DNA of 64,000 nt from an uncultured Sediminibacterium sp. Its GTDB lineage: Bacteria; Bacteroidota; Bacteroidia; Chitinophagales; Chitinophagaceae. The translations under genes were made by a program, and so were the position numbers. Below are positions 7,489 to 16,266 of the stretch, piece by piece (within the stretch, counting starts at the first letter, position 1; each line of letters begins with the position of its first letter). The stretch spans positions 1-64,000 of the forward strand of contig NZ_CAMLMJ010000012.1 of NCBI RefSeq assembly GCF_946481145.1, in the 5' to 3' direction. The notes under the pieces are model-generated. The model searched no databases, was not told where the DNA came from, and saw only the letters and a list, made by a program, of their open reading frames with translations.

Positions 7489-10296
7489 ATGCGTAACAGG
7501 ATTTTCATGCTTATACTTAGCATGTTGTTTTCAGGCATCTTATCCGCTCAGACGAATTCAACCGGATCAATTAGTGGAAAGCTGATTGACTCAGCTTCAA
7601 AACAACCCATGAACCTTGCTACCGTTTCTGTATTCAGGGCTGTTGATACGGTTTTAATTACCTACAGACTCAGCAGTGAAACAGGAGAATTTAAAGTATC
7701 CGGATTACCATTGGATGTTGACTTGCGCATGGTAATATCCTATTCCGGTTATACTGTATCACGCAAGGAATTTAAACTAAGTGCGGATGGTAATAGTTTA
7801 GATGCAGGTACTATTTCAATGGCACCGAATAGCGGACTTACACTGGATGATGTATTGGTTATTGCAGAAAGACCACCAGTTGTGGTAAAAAAAGATACCA
7901 TCGAATTTAACGCAGCATCTTTCAAAACACTTCCTACCGCATTAGTTGAGGACCTTTTGAAGAAATTACCCGGTGTACAACTCGACGCAGATGGAAATAT
8001 CACCGTGAACGGAAAGAAAGTAAACAGGATAATGGTGGATGGGAAAGACTTTTTCGGCGGCGACCCTAAAATGGCAACCCGAAACCTGCCTGCTAACCTG
8101 ATCGATAAAGTACAAGTATCAGATGATAAAGATGAACTTGAACTCAACCCCGATAAAGCGAAAGCGGATGTTGGTCAGGTGATTAACCTCAAATTGAAAA
8201 AAGCGATTAAACAGGGTATGTTCGGTAAAGCATATGCTGGTAAAGCAGATGCAAACCGTTATGAAGCAGGTGGGATAGTAAATATGTTTCGCGATACTTT
8301 GCAGGTGAGTGTTTTGGGTTTTAGTAATAACCTCAATAAAGCTGGCTTTGGTTTTAATGATATACGATCATTGGGAGGCTTCGACAGAAGCGGCATCAAT
8401 TCTATCTCAATCAATGGTAATGGAGGTTTAAACGTAAATGGTATCTCCTTCGGTGGAACAGGTCAAGGCATTCAGCAATCTGGCGGAATTGGTTTTAACC
8501 TGAACAATGAATTCAAAAAAGGACTTACACTCAATACCCAATATTTTTACGGTAGCCTAAGGAACGATATTGCTGAATTAGAAAACAGACAGCAATTTTT
8601 CGGCGATACTATTTTAACCAGCCGTACCAATAAATCTGAAGTAGCTTTTTCTAAAACACACAGACTTGGATTTGGACTTCGTTGGAAAATTGATACTACT
8701 TCAAGAATGGAATTCCGTCCGGTATTAACTGTGGCAAATAATACAAGCGACAGACTTAGTGATATCAGTACAAACAGCAGTGTAGATGGCTTATTGAATA
8801 CAAGTTCAAATCTGCAGACTTCTAAAGCAAGAGATCTTGGATATAGCCATGTATTGAGTTATTTTAAAAGCTTTAAAAAGAAAGGGCGCTCGTTCAATTT
8901 TGTAAATTCTGTACAATTGAACGCTGTAAATACAGATCAGTTTAATAATGTAGCCAATATATTTTATCCAACAGGCTCAAGTAATATAGATCAGTTGCGC
9001 GATCAGGAAAGGGCTAATTTTTCAACAAGCACTAACCTGAATTATGCAGAACCACTTCTGAAAGACCTGACTCTGCGTCTTGGATATAATCTTACCTTTT
9101 TTGAAAACAAAGATGCATTAGCTACCTATAATAAAGATGCAGGAAGCGGTAAGTATGATGTTATCAATAGCCTCCTTACCAATCATGTAGAAAGAACCAG
9201 TTGGAGAAATAATTTATCGAGCGCCCTGAATTTCAGGTATAAAAAACTTAGTATAACAGCCAGTTTAAATTTTCTTTGGTTAGATCTGTTCAATCGCTAT
9301 GTATCTATTGGGCAAAAACTTGATCAGCATTATAATTATATTTTACCCGGAGCAAATATTAGCTGGAAAGAATTCAACCTCAGCTATAATGCCAATGTGA
9401 ACCCTCCTGGTATTAGTGATATACAGCCAGTGCCAGATAATAGTAATCCCCTGTATATTGTAAAAGGTAATCCAAACCTTAAACCCGGTATATCTCATGG
9501 TTTTAACCTGAACTTCTTTAAGAATGTTACCCAAAAACAGATGTTTATCAGTGCTTATTTAGGCGGGTATATAGGTAATAATGGTGTAGTCAGAAGCAGG
9601 GATATTGCGCCAAATGGTGTGCAGACTACTACTCCTTTAAACGCAGATGGTATCCATAATTTTTATACTAATTTGTATTTCAACAAACAACAAAAAGTTA
9701 ATCAAAAATTTTCGTTCAATTATGGTACTGGATACAATGTGAACTATACAAGGAATTTCCTGATCATCAATTCTAAAAAGAGTTATGTTAAAACCGTTGA
9801 TTTCAATCCTTTCATCCGTACCGGTATAAACTTGAATGATAAATTTGAATGGAATATCAGCTATAGCAGGAATTATAACAACTCTTACTATGAAAGCAAC
9901 GAGTTCAAAAATTTGAATGTTGAACGCCAAAGTCTCAGTTCTGATATGGTAATCCGATTACCTAAAAAATTTGTATGGGAGCTGACACTTGATCATCGTT
10001 ACAATTCTCAGGTAGCACCGGGTGTTCAAAAAACGATATCATTACTGAATGCCGGACTCACCTATCTTTTCCTGAAGGATGATAATGGCCAATTGAAGTT
10101 CTCTGTATCTGATTTACTCAATCAAAACAGATCAGTTTATCGCTACTCATCCGAGAATTTTATTACCGACAAACAGGTGAACATTCTCCAGCGTTATTTT
10201 ATGCTTACGTTTACTTATAATATCAGAAGCTTCGGTGCGGCAGGAAAGGGTGGAGGAAATAAAGTAGGTGGAAGACAAAGTTTATTCTTCTTTTGA
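7489..10296 (+). CDS. outer-membrane beta-barrel (TonB-receptor-like, OMP_b-brl_3) protein
   Basis: A 935-residue exported protein. A signal peptide (about 1-20, ending LSAQ) is followed by a carboxypeptidase-D regulatory-like domain (about 26-110), a plug-like domain (about 130-220, containing LPGVQLDADGNITVNGK and DGKDFFGGDPKMATRNLP) and a long beta-barrel of alternating aromatic/polar strands to the C-terminus. This is the architecture of Bacteroidota outer-membrane barrel family proteins related to TonB-dependent transporters. No SusD partner or anti-sigma factor is adjacent, so it is not a classical SusCD locus and the substrate is unknown. A shared terminator hairpin separates it from the convergent gene. 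Confidence 0.88.
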   Translation: MRNRIFMLILSMLFSGILSAQTNSTGSISGKLIDSASKQPMNLATVSVFRAVDTVLITYRLSSETGEFKVSGLPLDVDLRMVISYSGYTVSRKEFKLSADGNSLDAGTISMAPNSGLTLDDVLVIAERPPVVVKKDTIEFNAASFKTLPTALVEDLLKKLPGVQLDADGNITVNGKKVNRIMVDGKDFFGGDPKMATRNLPANLIDKVQVSDDKDELELNPDKAKADVGQVINLKLKKAIKQGMFGKAYAGKADANRYEAGGIVNMFRDTLQVSVLGFSNNLNKAGFGFNDIRSLGGFDRSGINSISINGNGGLNVNGISFGGTGQGIQQSGGIGFNLNNEFKKGLTLNTQYFYGSLRNDIAELENRQQFFGDTILTSRTNKSEVAFSKTHRLGFGLRWKIDTTSRMEFRPVLTVANNTSDRLSDISTNSSVDGLLNTSSNLQTSKARDLGYSHVLSYFKSFKKKGRSFNFVNSVQLNAVNTDQFNNVANIFYPTGSSNIDQLRDQERANFSTSTNLNYAEPLLKDLTLRLGYNLTFFENKDALATYNKDAGSGKYDVINSLLTNHVERTSWRNNLSSALNFRYKKLSITASLNFLWLDLFNRYVSIGQKLDQHYNYILPGANISWKEFNLSYNANVNPPGISDIQPVPDNSNPLYIVKGNPNLKPGISHGFNLNFFKNVTQKQMFISAYLGGYIGNNGVVRSRDIAPNGVQTTTPLNADGIHNFYTNLYFNKQQKVNQKFSFNYGTGYNVNYTRNFLIINSKKSYVKTVDFNPFIRTGINLNDKFEWNISYSRNYNNSYYESNEFKNLNVERQSLSSDMVIRLPKKFVWELTLDHRYNSQVAPGVQKTISLLNAGLTYLFLKDDNGQLKFSVSDLLNQNRSVYRYSSENFITDKQVNILQRYFMLTFTYNIRSFGAAGKGGGNKVGGRQSLFFF

Positions 10297-10303
10297 TGCA
10301 ACG

Positions 10304-10337
10304 ACCCCTGCGCTGAACCAAATTTCGGAGCAGGGGT
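10304..10337. terminator. bidirectional terminator between convergent genes
   Basis: Stem ACCCCTGC/GCAGGGGT with an extended inner CTGAA/TTCGG pairing, followed by TTTATTTAAT on the plus strand. It lies between two genes that converge. Confidence 0.75.
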
Positions 10338-10341
10338 TTAT

Positions 10342-11115
10342 TTAATATTTCTCTATAACGCCTAAACCAAAAAGGGCAAAATCATATTTCACAGGGTCAG
10401 CAGGGTCAAGTTCGCGCAGATAATTTGTTAGCTCAATGGCTGCCTGCCAGTCCATCTGCTTTCTGTCTAATAATTGAAATCGTTTGGCAACCCTTGCCAC
10501 ATGTAAATCAATGGGACAAATAAGCTCAGCGGGTTTTATTTTCTGCCAGAGGCCAAAATCAACCCCATTTTTATCTTTTCGAACCATCCAGCGTAAGAAC
10601 ATATTCAATCTTTTGCAAGAAGAGCCTTTGTATGGTGTGGCAATATGCTTTCTTGTTCTGTTTGGTGCATCTGGTAATGAAAAGAAATAATCATGAAATA
10701 CGGTTAACCTGATTTCCATCGAATCTCCTTTGGTCGTTACAAAAGCATCTTCGAGCGACTCGTATTGGTTGTAATGAAATTTCAGGAAGGCAATAAAATA
10801 CAACAGATCGGTTGTATTAAAAGTCCGGTGTTTAAATTGGAGTAATTGTTGAAGATCTTGCTCGCTATGATGCATACAGAAATGATAAGGCTCATTTCCC
10901 ATTAATTGCATCAGCTCAAATGATTTTTGGATTATAGTTGTGCGGTTACCCCAGGCAAAAATGGAAGCAAAAAAACCTGCGATTTCAATGTCCTGTTTTT
11001 TTGAAAAATAATGGGGAACAACTATAGGATCATCTTTGATAAAGGAGGGCTGATTGTATTGCGCAACCTTGCTATCAAAGAAATCTTTTAAAGATGCTTC
11101 GCTGTTAACTTTCAT
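10342..11115 (-). CDS. TIGR02757 (DUF2400) family protein
   Basis: A 257-residue cytoplasmic protein matching the TIGR02757 family, a conserved protein of unknown function. Recognisable segments are YFSKKQDIEIAGFFASIFAWGNR near residues 37-60, GSSCKRLNMFLRWMVRKD (about 164-182) and CPIDLHVARVAKRFQLL (about 197-213). The last two look like helix-hairpin-helix glycosylase segments, but no catalytic role is established. Usual length for the family. It is monocistronic; an ATGGTCCAT-type palindromic repeat lies upstream. Confidence 0.88.
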   Translation of the reverse strand: MKVNSEASLKDFFDSKVAQYNQPSFIKDDPIVVPHYFSKKQDIEIAGFFASIFAWGNRTTIIQKSFELMQLMGNEPYHFCMHHSEQDLQQLLQFKHRTFNTTDLLYFIAFLKFHYNQYESLEDAFVTTKGDSMEIRLTVFHDYFFSLPDAPNRTRKHIATPYKGSSCKRLNMFLRWMVRKDKNGVDFGLWQKIKPAELICPIDLHVARVAKRFQLLDRKQMDWQAAIELTNYLRELDPADPVKYDFALFGLGVIEKY

Positions 11116-11177
11116 TATTCGCTAAGATAAAGAGAAATGCTTCCGAGATGGTGGTGCTGGGCTGTGAGTGGAGTTCT

Positions 11178-11221
11178 TAGTCCATAGTCCATAGTACATA
11201 GACCATGGACTATGGTCTATT
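11178..11221. repeat. ATGGTCCAT-type palindromic intergenic repeat, copy 1
   Basis: Tandem and inverted TCCATAG/ACCATGG words ending in a perfect stem, ATAGACCAT and ATGGTCTAT around GGACT. It lies immediately after the 3' end of the AIM24-like gene (minus strand). Copies 2 and 3 are at 20284 and 38038. Confidence 0.8.
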
Positions 11222-11223
11222 CC

Positions 11224-12018
11224 TCACCTCCATCCATCCCCATCCAAAATATTACCAATACCTCCTAAAATACTTCCCTCTTCTTTTCTACTATAAGTGC
11301 CGTAGGCGAGGATACGACCGGCAAGGCGGCTGATTGGCAGGGTTTGAATCCAAACTATGCCTGGTCCTCGGAGGGTAGCGAAGAACAATCCTTCACCTCC
11401 GAAAATGGTATTTTTAATGCCTCCAACGAATTGTATATCGTAGTCGATTCCTGAAGTAAATCCAACAATACAGCCTGTATCTACTTTCAACATTTCACCT
11501 GGTTGTAACTGTTTTTGCACAACATGTCCGCAGGCATGCAAGAAACACATTCCATCACCTTCCAGTTTCTCCATGATAAAACCTTCACCGCCAAACAATC
11601 CTGTTCCTAGCTTACGCTGAAATTCTAGTCCTACACTCACACCTTTGGCAGCACAGAGGAAAGCGTCTTTTTGGCAAATCACTTTGTTTTGAAACCTGGA
11701 CAGATCAACCGGAATAATTTTACCCGGATAGGGGGAGGCAAAACTTACGGTTTTAATTCCACCACTGATATTGGTAAATGCAGTCATAAAAAGGTTTTCA
11801 CCAACAAGAACCCTTTTTCCGGCATTGAGTAGTTTACCCAGCAAGCCACCTTGTTGTTTACTGCCATCACCAAACAGGGTTTCCATCTGGATACCATCTT
11901 CCATCATCATAAACGCCCCAGGTTCAGCAATAGCAGTCTCATTCGGATCGAGCTCAACCTCTACATACTGCATTTCCTCCCCGTAAATTTTATAATCTAT
12001 TTCGTGGTTTTGTTTCAT
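11224..12018 (-). CDS. TIGR00266/AIM24 family protein
   Basis: A 264-residue protein of the AIM24/TIGR00266 family (beta-helical, related to mitochondrial AIM24; bacterial role unknown). Family marks are IAEPGAFMMMEDGIQMET near residue 30-47, GLFGGEGFIMEKLEGDG (about 140-156), GGIKNTIFGGEGLFFATLRGPG (about 199-220) and a terminal Gly-rich tail. It has no signal peptide. The gene is flanked by a palindromic repeat at its 3' end and by the second GxxExxY locus upstream. It appears monocistronic. Confidence 0.9.
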   Translation of the reverse strand: MKQNHEIDYKIYGEEMQYVEVELDPNETAIAEPGAFMMMEDGIQMETLFGDGSKQQGGLLGKLLNAGKRVLVGENLFMTAFTNISGGIKTVSFASPYPGKIIPVDLSRFQNKVICQKDAFLCAAKGVSVGLEFQRKLGTGLFGGEGFIMEKLEGDGMCFLHACGHVVQKQLQPGEMLKVDTGCIVGFTSGIDYDIQFVGGIKNTIFGGEGLFFATLRGPGIVWIQTLPISRLAGRILAYGTYSRKEEGSILGGIGNILDGDGWR

Positions 12019-12063
12019 GAGTCAATTTTTATTATAAGTAGTATATTTTAAAAAAATCTTACA

Positions 12064-12114
12064 GTAATCTGTGAATCTGTGGCTTAATTCATTTGCCACA
12101 GATTCACAGATTAC
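12064..12114. repeat. perfect 20-bp inverted repeat at GxxExxY 3' end
   Basis: Arms 12064-12083 and 12095-12114 are exact inverted copies (word CCACAGATTCACAGATTA), with an 11-base loop. The right arm overlaps the GxxExxY stop codon. It could act as a terminator or as a repeat end. Confidence 0.85.
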
Positions 12115-12500
12115 AACACTAGTCTTTTGTATTGCAATGATTTTTCATGGAAGTTTAATAATAAACCCAATTTTAATTTGGAAACAGCCAGATAGTTTAG
12201 CACTTGTGCCTGGTGTTGTTCAATTATTCCAGCTTTTGATTTGATTTCTAAAATAATACAGTTGTCAATAACAAAGTCGGCAAAAAATTTATGTGGTAAT
12301 ATGATGTTTTTATAGGTAACATTATATTCCTTTTCTCTTTCATATAAGATGCCTTTGCATTGTAATTCGTATTCAAAGGCATCTTTATAAACGATTTCTA
12401 AAAACCCTTTACCCAGCAAGCGGTGTATTTCCATTGCAATGCCAATAATCCTGTAAGATAATTCTTGTTGTGGGTAAGCTAAATTGTTGTAAGTATTCAT
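12111..12500 (-). CDS. GxxExxY family protein (second copy)
   Basis: A 129-residue GxxExxY (TIGR04256) protein. The ATG at 12500 is preferred; a GTG at 12521 would add seven residues. The signature GKGFLEIVY is at about residues 30-38, and the FADFVIDNCIILEIKSKAGI segment (about 73-92) has the D...E-x-K spacing of a nuclease-like core. It is quite divergent from the copy at 450-836, so the two are not a recent duplication. Its stop codon lies inside the right arm of a perfect 20-bp inverted repeat, and its upstream side carries a related CACAGAGTTACACAGA word. Function unknown. Confidence 0.88.
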   Translation of the reverse strand: MNTYNNLAYPQQELSYRIIGIAMEIHRLLGKGFLEIVYKDAFEYELQCKGILYEREKEYNVTYKNIILPHKFFADFVIDNCIILEIKSKAGIIEQHQAQVLNYLAVSKLKLGLLLNFHEKSLQYKRLVL

Positions 12501-12518
12501 ATTATTTTTCTTGGAAAG

Positions 12519-12536
12519 CACAGAGTTACACAGAAA
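12519..12536. repeat. CACAGA-type word upstream of second GxxExxY gene
   Basis: CACAGAGTTACACAGA resembles CACAGATTCACAGA in the right arm of the hairpin at the other end of the gene. The two words bracket the gene in direct orientation. Confidence 0.5.
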
Positions 12537-12554
12537 ATAGTAAGTATATACCGC

Positions 12555-12584
12555 AAAAAAAACCGCCCCTGAGAGCAGGGGCGG
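12555..12584 (-). terminator. intrinsic terminator of the efflux operon
   Basis: Perfect 9-bp stem CCGCCCCTG/CAGGGGCGG with an AGAG loop, followed on the minus strand by an eight-base U run. It lies 36 bases after the RND transporter stop codon. Confidence 0.92.
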
Positions 12585-12619
12585 CGTGGATTATTACCAA
12601 AACCAACTGTAAAGACTCT

Positions 12620-15600
12620 TTAGAACCAGCTACCTGTAAAAGCCTGGTTAACCGTTGCCACATTTTTCAATCTTTTCTCACGTTTCTTTCTGGCAATCCT
12701 GTTTCTGATCAGTGCTGCAACCATCAGGAACAAGAAGATAATTGTCAAAGGTGGTATACCCATAAAGCTGATCCACTTACCTCCAAACATTCTGCGCATT
12801 GGTCTGCGTAAACGTTCTGCAATAAGGTACATAGCCGGTACAATAATCAACGTCATGAAGAAAGCGAATGCAAGACCAAAGATGATGGTCCAGCTTAATG
12901 GCTTCCAGAATACAACGTTATCACCACCAAAGAAAATTCTTGGATTCAACTCTGAGAACAGTGTAACAAAGTTGATGTTGAAACCAACAGCAATCGGAAT
13001 AAAGGCGAGAATAGCAGCAAGAGCGGTTAACAATACCGGAATGATACGTGTTTTACCTGCTTCAATAACAGCTTCCCTGGTTTTCATACCCCTTGCTCTC
13101 AACTCATCAGCAAATTCAATTACGAGGATACCGTTTTTAACTACGATACCTGCAAGACCAACAATTCCCAATCCTGTCATCAATACCGATACTTCCATTC
13201 CAGTGATGGTAAACCCGATGAACACACCGATCACACTGAATATAATTTCAGTTAAGATGATGACTGGTTTACTTACACTGTTGAATTGTAGTACAAGGAT
13301 CAACAGAATAGAAGCTAATGCAATAAGTAGTGCTTTGAAAAGGAATGCACCTGTTTCTGCCTGTTGCTCACCCTCACCTGTTTGCTTAATAGTTACACCA
13401 TCCGGTAAACCTTTAAAAGCAGTGATGTGTTTTGCAAGTTCCTGGTTTACGGCAGTTGCATTATAGCCCTCTGTTGTTAAAACGTTTGAACGTAGGGTGA
13501 TCAGTCGTTTCTGGTTCTTTCTTTTTACACTTCCTAATGTACTGGTAGGTTCTACCTTAACCAGCGCACTGATAGGAATATGCTTAACCGCACCACCAGC
13601 AGCCATATCACGGAATGAAATACGCATGTTTAACAGATCGGTTAAACTTTTACGTTGCATTTCATTGTTACGTAATTGAATTTTATATTCTTCTTTTCCT
13701 TCTTTTATTTTAGATACTTCCCTTCCAAATAAAGCCGTACGTATTTCCATGCCAATCTGTGCGGTAGAAACACCTTCAATTAAAGCACGCTGTCTGTCAA
13801 CTATCAAAGTAATCTCCGGATTTTTCAAATCAATATCCATCTTCAGTTCCTCAACTCCGGGCACCTGAATAGAATCAAGATAGTTTTTCATTAAGCTGGC
13901 ACCTTTGATAAGGGCATCAAAGTCCTCACTGGCAATTTCAATATTGATCGGAGGATCAGTGGGAGGCCCACCATTTTCCTGATCAACACTGATTTCTGCA
14001 CCAGGAATTCCTTTCATTTGAGCACGAATCTGATCAAGGAATGGCCTTGTAGAAACACCATGTCTTTTTTCAAATTCCACAAAAGATACCTGAATTCTTC
14101 CCAGCTCACTTCTTGTACTTCTATCGCCCGCGGTAGGGTCACCTGCGCCAACAGCTACGTTACTGATGATACTTTCAACAATCGGATTATGTTTTCCGTT
14201 TTCTGTACCAAGCACTTTATTTACACGGCCCTCTAAAATTTTAGTGATAGAATCTGTGTATTCAACATCCGTACCTACGGGTAATTTGAGGTACACAAAA
14301 ATCTGGTTAGGATCACCTTTCGGGAAGAAAGTAACAGGGATACGACCACTGCCAATAGATCCCACAAATAAGAACATTGAAATAAAGAATAAAGCAATCG
14401 TACCTAACAATAAATGTACAGGTCTCCATCCATTCAATGCCCAACGAAGAAGGCTTTCATAATGACTCATGATCCATGGTAAAGCCTTGTTCTGGAAATT
14501 ATGAATAGCATCATCCAGTATATAACGGTTTAATACCACCAGTATCATGAAGAATAATAAAAGATTACCCCAGAAAGTAGCGCCTGCAACGTCTAGTAGA
14601 ATACCTAAAACAATGGCAATCCAAAAACCTTTCTTTCTGAAAATCGCACTTTTGGCTTCTTTCACATCGCTTTCAGGATGGTTCATGAAGTCAACAGCGA
14701 ATATGGGGTTCATGATAAATGCTACCACCAGTGATGCTGCAAGTGTAAAGATGAGCATGGTAGGGAGGTAAACCATGAATTTACCAATGATACCTGGCCA
14801 GAAGAGTAGCGGGAAAAACGGTGCCAGTGTAGTAAGTGTACCTGCTAATACAGGAATAAATACCTCACCAGCAGCAATTCTTGCAGAGAATGCTGTGCTA
14901 AGTTTACCTTTTCCTTCAATAAATATCCTGTGTGTATTTTCTATCACCACAATGGCATCATCCACGATAATGCCCAATCCAAATAATAAGGCAAATAGTA
15001 CGATGAAGTTTAGGGTAACATGGGTGCCAACAATCAGATCGGCTCCCGGTAGAAATACAAATGCCACAAACATACTCAGTGGAACAGAAAGGGCCACAAA
15101 GAAGGCATTAACAACACCCATAAAGAACATCAATACAATCAATACCAGCACAAAGCCAATGATGATTGAGTTAACCAGATCGTTGAATGAAGTACGTGTT
15201 TGTATACTCTGATCACCTGTAATCACCACTTTCATATCTGTGGGATAAATCACGCTCTTACCTTCTTCTACTATCTTCTTTACTCCATCACTTGTTTCAA
15301 TCAGGTTCTCACCACTTCTTTTGATGATATTCAGTGTTACCACATTTTTACCATCTAAGCGGGCATAACTTTCTTTCTCTTTGATGGTATCAATGATATG
15401 GGCTATATCTTTTAAGTAAATAGGGGCTCCATTGGTATTTCTTACGATAATTTGCTGGATATCAAAAGCTGTTTTGAGCTGACCTTTCAGTTGAAGGTTT
15501 CGTTTCATGTTGCCAACTTCCAATAAGCCACCAGAAATATCAACATTTTCACGCTGTATAGCAGCATTAATGTCATCGAATGTAATGCCCGCGCTTTGCA

Positions 15601-16219
15601 TGCGATAGTTGTCTACATTTACCTGAAATTCTCTTTCCGGCGCACCAACGAGGTCTACCCGATTAATTTGAGGAAGATCTTCCAGCTTGTCTTTCAGGTC
15701 ATCCGCATATTTTTTCAACCTTGGCAGGTCATAATCACCACTAAGGTTTACATACATGATCGGCTGCTCACTAAAACTTACTTCAAGAACGGTTGGTTCC
15801 TGCGTAAGGTCTGTAGGCAGATCCTGCTTAGCTTTATCAACCGCATCCTTTACTTTCTGTAAAGCAATATCTGTTTTTACATCCGTATCGAATTCTACCA
15901 TGATGGCAGAAAAGTCTTGCTGGGATGTACTTGTAAACTTTTTAATTTTCGCACCTGTGATACCTTTAATCTGTTTTTCGATCGGTCTGGTAACCAGGTT
16001 TTCTATGTCTTTCGGAGAGTTACCTACATGTATGGTCTGAACATAAATAGTAGGGATAACAATATCCGGAAATTGTTCTTTAGGTAAGGTTACGAATTGG
16101 AATATACCCGCAAGACTCACAAACAACATCATCAGGTAGATGGATGTTTTATTTTTGATACTCCAGGTAGTCGGCCCAAATTCTTTGAACTTACCTTTTA
16201 TATTTTCTAATGCACTCAT
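12620..16219 (-). CDS. RND efflux transporter, inner-membrane pump subunit
   Basis: A 1199-residue AcrB-type (HAE-1) proton-driven efflux pump of the inner membrane that exports drugs or other hydrophobic compounds through a tripartite complex. The first transmembrane helix is at about 25-45, followed by a large periplasmic porter domain. GLGIIVDDAIVV carries the two proton-relay Asp (420, 421) of TM4, and GIVVKNGILVIEFADE carries the TM10 Lys. It is about 150 residues longer than AcrB (about 1050); extra hydrophobic sequence lies at about 535-565 and at the C-terminus, where a helix and a basic tail follow the last RND helices. It is last in the order tetR-tolC-MFP-RND, all on the minus strand, and ends at a strong terminator. 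Confidence 0.93.
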   Translation of the reverse strand: MSALENIKGKFKEFGPTTWSIKNKTSIYLMMLFVSLAGIFQFVTLPKEQFPDIVIPTIYVQTIHVGNSPKDIENLVTRPIEKQIKGITGAKIKKFTSTSQQDFSAIMVEFDTDVKTDIALQKVKDAVDKAKQDLPTDLTQEPTVLEVSFSEQPIMYVNLSGDYDLPRLKKYADDLKDKLEDLPQINRVDLVGAPEREFQVNVDNYRMQSAGITFDDINAAIQRENVDISGGLLEVGNMKRNLQLKGQLKTAFDIQQIIVRNTNGAPIYLKDIAHIIDTIKEKESYARLDGKNVVTLNIIKRSGENLIETSDGVKKIVEEGKSVIYPTDMKVVITGDQSIQTRTSFNDLVNSIIIGFVLVLIVLMFFMGVVNAFFVALSVPLSMFVAFVFLPGADLIVGTHVTLNFIVLFALLFGLGIIVDDAIVVIENTHRIFIEGKGKLSTAFSARIAAGEVFIPVLAGTLTTLAPFFPLLFWPGIIGKFMVYLPTMLIFTLAASLVVAFIMNPIFAVDFMNHPESDVKEAKSAIFRKKGFWIAIVLGILLDVAGATFWGNLLLFFMILVVLNRYILDDAIHNFQNKALPWIMSHYESLLRWALNGWRPVHLLLGTIALFFISMFLFVGSIGSGRIPVTFFPKGDPNQIFVYLKLPVGTDVEYTDSITKILEGRVNKVLGTENGKHNPIVESIISNVAVGAGDPTAGDRSTRSELGRIQVSFVEFEKRHGVSTRPFLDQIRAQMKGIPGAEISVDQENGGPPTDPPINIEIASEDFDALIKGASLMKNYLDSIQVPGVEELKMDIDLKNPEITLIVDRQRALIEGVSTAQIGMEIRTALFGREVSKIKEGKEEYKIQLRNNEMQRKSLTDLLNMRISFRDMAAGGAVKHIPISALVKVEPTSTLGSVKRKNQKRLITLRSNVLTTEGYNATAVNQELAKHITAFKGLPDGVTIKQTGEGEQQAETGAFLFKALLIALASILLILVLQFNSVSKPVIILTEIIFSVIGVFIGFTITGMEVSVLMTGLGIVGLAGIVVKNGILVIEFADELRARGMKTREAVIEAGKTRIIPVLLTALAAILAFIPIAVGFNINFVTLFSELNPRIFFGGDNVVFWKPLSWTIIFGLAFAFFMTLIIVPAMYLIAERLRRPMRRMFGGKWISFMGIPPLTIIFLFLMVAALIRNRIARKKREKRLKNVATVNQAFTGSWF

Positions 16220-16266
16220 ACAATTAGTTTAAATGATCTTCAATCTTTCAAAAGGCATTAAGTTGA

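Noticed and set aside
425..12536. The two GxxExxY genes as a recent duplication.
   Set aside because: The proteins differ widely outside the signature and their flanking words differ in sequence.
12855..13466. A 203-codon plus-strand frame opposite the RND pump gene.
   Set aside because: It is a shadow of a strongly supported transporter gene and has no family resemblance.
14775..15212. A 145-codon plus-strand frame inside the RND pump region.
   Set aside because: Antisense shadow of the pump; low-complexity Asn/Thr/Ile composition.
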